From the NCBI RefSeq assembly GCF_024600715.1, contig NZ_CP102332.1:2170001-2234000 (forward strand): DNA of 64,000 bases, written 5' to 3'. The notes beneath the pieces were generated by a model. The model did no database searches. It worked only from the letters and a program-made list of their open reading frames with translations, and had not been told where the DNA came from. Within the stretch, counting starts at the first letter, position 1, and every line of letters starts with the position of its first letter. Of this stretch, positions 60,916-64,000 are shown in pieces. This stretch comes from Streptomyces changanensis. GTDB lineage: Bacteria > Actinomycetota > Actinomycetes > Streptomycetales > Streptomycetaceae. The position numbers and the translations under genes were made by a program.

Positions 60916-61941
60916 CTACGTCCGGGCGCCCCCGGACCGCCAGTGCACCGCCGCGGCGCCCGCGAAGTCCCCCGCGTGGGCGAAGCCGGCCAGCATGAGC
61001 AGGCTGTCGTCCTCGATCCTTCCTTCGCGTACGCCGTGGTCCAGTGTGATGGGCACGGCGGCGCCGAAGAGGTTGCCGAACCGGTCGAAGGTGTCCAGGT
61101 GCCGGTCGGGGCCGATGGACAGGCGCCGCCGCCACTGCTCCAGGAACATCCGGTTCGGCTGGTTGGTGATGAGGACGTCCAGGTCGGCGGTGCCCAGGCC
61201 GAGTTCCGCGCACAGGCCGAGGACGACGTCGGGCACGAGGCGGTTGCCGCGCTCGACGATGTCCTTGACGCGGCCGGGGGTGAACCCGACGTGCATCTGG
61301 CTGGTGCCCGGCTCCCAGTACTTGCGGCCGTCGTCGAGGGTCAGGCCGCAGTCCCGGGTGTACTCGCCGTGGTGAGCGACCTTGACGCCGAGGACGGGCG
61401 ACTCCGAGGACGCCGCGACGAAAGCGGCGCCGCAGCCGTCGCCGGGGATGACCGCCTCGGCGAGCCGGCGCACCTCGGTCTGGGTCATCACCGGGCCCGC
61501 GCTGTTCTGCACGTTGAGCAGGAGCGCGGAGCGGGCCTGGCCGGTGCCGATGAGGACGCGGGCCAGACGCAGCAGGTGGACGAAGGAGGCGCAGCCGCCG
61601 TTGTGCGCGTCGAGCACCCAGTCGGCGCGGATGCCGAGCCGGTGGGCGACCTCCGCGCCGGGCCCGGTGAAGGGGACCTCCGGCAGCAGGGTGTTGGTGA
61701 TGACCACGTCGACGCCGCGCAGCGCGTCCCGGCCGACGCGGTCGGCGAGGGTGTGCGCGGCCTTCTCCATCATGTCGGCGGGCGTCTCGTCCCGGGACAC
61801 CTGGTGCCGGAAGCGCGGCGCCTTGAACATGGTGTGGCCGGCGAGGGCCGCGTCCTGCGTCTGGTACGGCAGGAAGTACTCCGTGCCGACCGGTTCGCCC
61901 GGCATGTAGGAGGCGACCTCCAGGAGGCTCACGTCCCGCAT
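60916..61941 (-). CDS. KAS III-like ketosynthase/acyltransferase with altered catalytic triad
   Basis: 341 aa from ATG (complement of 61939-61941), with GGGGAGA upstream; ATG 61971, overlapping the SRPBCC stop, adds ten residues. The nucleophile Cys is in DAHNGGCASFVHLLRLA. In place of the FabH His-Gln-Ala-Asn the sequence reads LITNQPNRMF, so the catalytic His is Asn. The third residue is in RFGNLFGAAVP. Loss of His is seen in KAS III relatives that transfer acyl groups rather than decarboxylatively condense. Likely a starter-loading or acyl/ester-forming enzyme. Confidence 0.87.
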   Translation of the reverse strand: MRDVSLLEVASYMPGEPVGTEYFLPYQTQDAALAGHTMFKAPRFRHQVSRDETPADMMEKAAHTLADRVGRDALRGVDVVITNTLLPEVPFTGPGAEVAHRLGIRADWVLDAHNGGCASFVHLLRLARVLIGTGQARSALLLNVQNSAGPVMTQTEVRRLAEAVIPGDGCGAAFVAASSESPVLGVKVAHHGEYTRDCGLTLDDGRKYWEPGTSQMHVGFTPGRVKDIVERGNRLVPDVVLGLCAELGLGTADLDVLITNQPNRMFLEQWRRRLSIGPDRHLDTFDRFGNLFGAAVPITLDHGVREGRIEDDSLLMLAGFAHAGDFAGAAAVHWRSGGART

Positions 61942-61967
61942 GCCGGTCTCCCCGCCGGTGGCGCCCC

Positions 61968-62642
61968 TCATGCGGGGGCGCCGCTTCCGTGCCGGTGCTC
62001 CAGGATCTTCTTCAGGTTGTCGATCTCCGCCTGGTGGCCCGCGTAGAACAGCGGCCACATGTCGCCGACCCAGGGGCGATCGGGGGTGGTGGCGAGCTCC
62101 GGGTGCGGGTTCTCGTCGTAGTACGGGTGGCGGCAGTTGGTCCAGATGACCACGGAGCCGGGCCTGTTCAGGACGATCTCCGCCGGGACGATCCGGTGGA
62201 GGTAGTTCATCCACAGCTCCTCGCCCTGGTCCCAGGCGCAGCGCATGTCGACGGTGAGGGCGTTCGGGTCGCCGTCGATCCGCATGAAGATCTTGGTGTT
62301 GTCGTCGAGGAGGACGTCGCGGCCCTGGTAGACGCCGGGGACGTCGGTGGGGGCGAAGTCGCGGGTGCTGTAGGTGTACTCGTTGAGGTTGCGGACGTCG
62401 GTGAGGTAGTCGTAGACCGCCTGCGGGGGCGCGTCGATGTACTGGTGGACGGTGACGAACCGGCCGTACACCTCGTCGTAGGTGAAGCTGTCCTTCGTCA
62501 TCTGCGCGGCGACGGCCATGGCCTCCTCACGCGGCGTGGTCTCCCAGCGCAGCAGGCCGGGGACGTCCTTGACGCCGGCCGGGATCGGCTCCGGGGCGAC
62601 GTAGCCGGGCAGGGGGGTCGGGTTGGTGACGGAGGTGGTCAT
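61968..62642 (-). CDS. SRPBCC (START/cyclase-like) protein
   Basis: 224 aa from ATG (complement of 62640-62642), with AAGGAG upstream. FVTVHQYIDAPPQAVYDYLT is the family's first strand and helix, with YQGRDVLLDDNTKIFMRID, WDQGEELWMNYLHRIVPAEI and a C-terminal helix (FYAGHQAEIDNLKKILEHRH). Members include polyketide aromatases/cyclases and lipid carriers. It overlaps both neighbours (ATGA with the TPP gene, and the KAS III start region), so all three are one transcript. Confidence 0.85.
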   Translation of the reverse strand: MTTSVTNPTPLPGYVAPEPIPAGVKDVPGLLRWETTPREEAMAVAAQMTKDSFTYDEVYGRFVTVHQYIDAPPQAVYDYLTDVRNLNEYTYSTRDFAPTDVPGVYQGRDVLLDDNTKIFMRIDGDPNALTVDMRCAWDQGEELWMNYLHRIVPAEIVLNRPGSVVIWTNCRHPYYDENPHPELATTPDRPWVGDMWPLFYAGHQAEIDNLKKILEHRHGSGAPA

Positions 62643-64000
62643 CCTGGTACGGCTCCTTCTCGGACGGGCCGTCCGCGGCCGGTGAGCAGCACGTGCTGCC
62701 GGAACGGCCGGAACGGTGGCATTTCGGTGGGGTCGACGTCCACGCAGACCAGCGCGGGCGACGAGGTGGCGTGGGCGCGGTCCAGGGCCGCGCCCAGCTC
62801 TCCCGCGGTGCGGACGGTGTCGGCGGCCAGGCCGGGGAACATCGCGGCGGCGCCGTCGCCGATCCGGGCCGGCCGGAAGAGGTTGTAGGAGTAGTCGCCG
62901 GAGAAGAACAGCTGCTCCCGGGTGGCGCACATGCCGTGGGCGTTGTTGTTCAGCACGACGAAGGTGACGGGCAGGTCGTGTTCGACGGCCGTGTGCACCT
63001 CCATGCCGTGCATGAAGAACGCCCCGTCGCCGGCGATGACGCAGGTGCGCCGGCCGGTGGCGAACGCCGCGCCCACCCCCGCGCCGAAGCTGTGGCCCAT
63101 GCCGCCCATGCCGAGGGCGGCGATGAACCGGCCGCCGGGGGGCACGTCGACGTGGTGGATGGCGGCGGCCCCGGTGTTGCCGGCGTCGGCCACGACGGTG
63201 GCGCCCTCGGGAAGGTGGGCCGCGACGGTCAGGGCGGCCGTGCGCAGGTCCAGCGAAGTCGCCGGGTCGGGTACGGCGGCGGCCGGGCGCACGGGCCGCG
63301 GCGCGGGCCCCGGCTGCCGGGCGGTCCGACCGGGCGCCGGGTGCTCGGCGGCCGGGCCGGACGTCGGGCGGTCCGCGGCGGGGCCGGACGCGGTGGTGAC
63401 CTCCCGCTCCAGCAGCTCCAGCTCGGCGGCGACCGGCCCGGTGAGGCGGACCAGCTCCTCGTGGGCGCCGAGGAACGGCTCGCGCGGGTCGACGCAGACC
63501 ACCGGCACGCCCTTGAGGTGCTCGTGCAGTCCGGCGCCGGCCATCTGCGGCAGTCGCGTGCCGGCGAGCAGCACGGCGGACGCCCGCTCCAGGGCCTCCT
63601 GCACCTCGGCCGTGCCGATCGCGCCGGCGATGCCGAGGTGGCCGGGGTCGCGCGGGTCGGCGACGTCCTTGGCGTCGGGGACGACCGCGACCGCCGCGCC
63701 CAGCGCCGCGGTGAGCCGGGCCAGCTGGGGACGGGCGTCGGCGCGGGCGACGGCCTCGCCGGCGATGACGGCGACACCGCCGCGCCGGGCCGCCGCGCGC
63801 AGCAGCCCGGCGGCGCGGCTCCGCTCGGCCGCGTCGGACAGCGGCAGCGCGGCCGGGGCCACCGCGGCGGGCGGGTCCCACGACGGGATGACGGCCTGCT
63901 GCACGTCCTTGGGGAGGAGCAGCACGGCGGGCCCGGGCGCCGCCGGGTCGGTCGCCGCGGCCAGGGCGCGCGGCAGTTCCCGGACGATCGACTCGGGGTC
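62639..64000 (-). CDS. Thiamine-diphosphate-dependent enzyme (partial, runs off window)
   Basis: At least 453 aa; the 5' end lies beyond base 64000. C-terminal ThDP fold: DAGNTGAAAIHHVDVPPGGR, GMGGMGHSFGAGVGAAFATG, and the ThDP motif GDGAFFMHGMEVHTAVEHDL with ...VVLNNN. The middle domain (DUF-like AALGAAVAVVPDAKDVADPR ... LLAGTRLPQM) is that of acetolactate synthase/benzoylformate decarboxylase-type enzymes. Such enzymes decarboxylate 2-oxo acids and join acyl units. With the KAS III-like and SRPBCC genes it probably builds an unusual starter or acyloin. Substrate unknown. Confidence 0.88.
   Translation of the reverse strand, partial: DPESIVRELPRALAAATDPAAPGPAVLLLPKDVQQAVIPSWDPPAAVAPAALPLSDAAERSRAAGLLRAAARRGGVAVIAGEAVARADARPQLARLTAALGAAVAVVPDAKDVADPRDPGHLGIAGAIGTAEVQEALERASAVLLAGTRLPQMAGAGLHEHLKGVPVVCVDPREPFLGAHEELVRLTGPVAAELELLEREVTTASGPAADRPTSGPAAEHPAPGRTARQPGPAPRPVRPAAAVPDPATSLDLRTAALTVAAHLPEGATVVADAGNTGAAAIHHVDVPPGGRFIAALGMGGMGHSFGAGVGAAFATGRRTCVIAGDGAFFMHGMEVHTAVEHDLPVTFVVLNNNAHGMCATREQLFFSGDYSYNLFRPARIGDGAAAMFPGLAADTVRTAGELGAALDRAHATSSPALVCVDVDPTEMPPFRPFRQHVLLTGRGRPVREGAVPG

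Overview
The window looks like chromosomal DNA from a Streptomyces species. It has very high GC with strong third-position bias, GTG/TTG starts, GTGA/ATGA gene overlaps, an EttA/globin/thioesterase neighbourhood typical of the genus, a pSAM2-type integrative element and parts of a specialised-metabolite cluster. All functional calls come from reading motifs; no database search was run.

Region 1 (1-4488) is a sugar-utilisation locus: a ROK regulator, the wreck of an ABC sugar transporter operon (solute-binding protein N-terminus fused by deletion to a permease C-terminus), a GH4 6-phospho-glycosidase and a BadF/BadG-type sugar kinase. The catabolic enzymes remain but the cognate importer is gone.

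Region 2 (4846-17249) is a tightly coupled seven-gene signalling operon: a GlnX-like four-helix membrane sensor, a GlnH-like amino-acid-binding protein, a coiled-coil protein, a PknG-like Ser/Thr kinase with zinc ribbons and a TPR tail, a PP2C phosphatase, a vWA protein and an FHA protein. It looks like a complete nutrient-to-phosphorylation circuit (sensor, writer, eraser, reader).

Region 3 (17317-28786) is core chromosome: a PCMT-like methyltransferase, truncated globin, hypothetical protein, acyl-CoA thioesterase, EttA, a thioester-domain cell-wall protein with a sortase signal, an SSB, two dynamin-like/YfjP-type GTPases and tRNA-Arg(UCU).

Region 4 (28741-48185) is a 19.4-kb actinomycete integrative and conjugative element (AICE) inserted in the 3' half of tRNA-Arg and bounded by 47-bp direct repeats. 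Its backbone follows pSAM2: int, xis, repSA, spd genes, tra, korSA and a Nudix pif-like gene, with KorSA-type palindromic operators. Its cargo (37278-43736) is visibly lower in GC and AT-richer in codon use: a small protein, an SMC/Rad50-like ATPase, an unrecognised 332-aa protein, a DNA methyltransferase and a Ser/Thr kinase. This is the best candidate for an undescribed (probably anti-phage) system. A second accessory operon of small proteins (44490-46576) sits behind CTAG palindromes and a broken GntR gene.

Region 5 (48321-64000) holds a truncated WD40 gene and then a RiPP/polyketide-like cluster: an isolated SagB N-terminal-like protein, a two-component system, a fused ThiF/YcaO cyclodehydratase with a coupled 59-aa candidate precursor peptide, a SnoaL-like protein, a type II thioesterase, a large LuxR regulator, a secreted protein, an FAD monooxygenase, a KAS III-like enzyme, a SRPBCC cyclase-like protein and a TPP enzyme that runs off the window.
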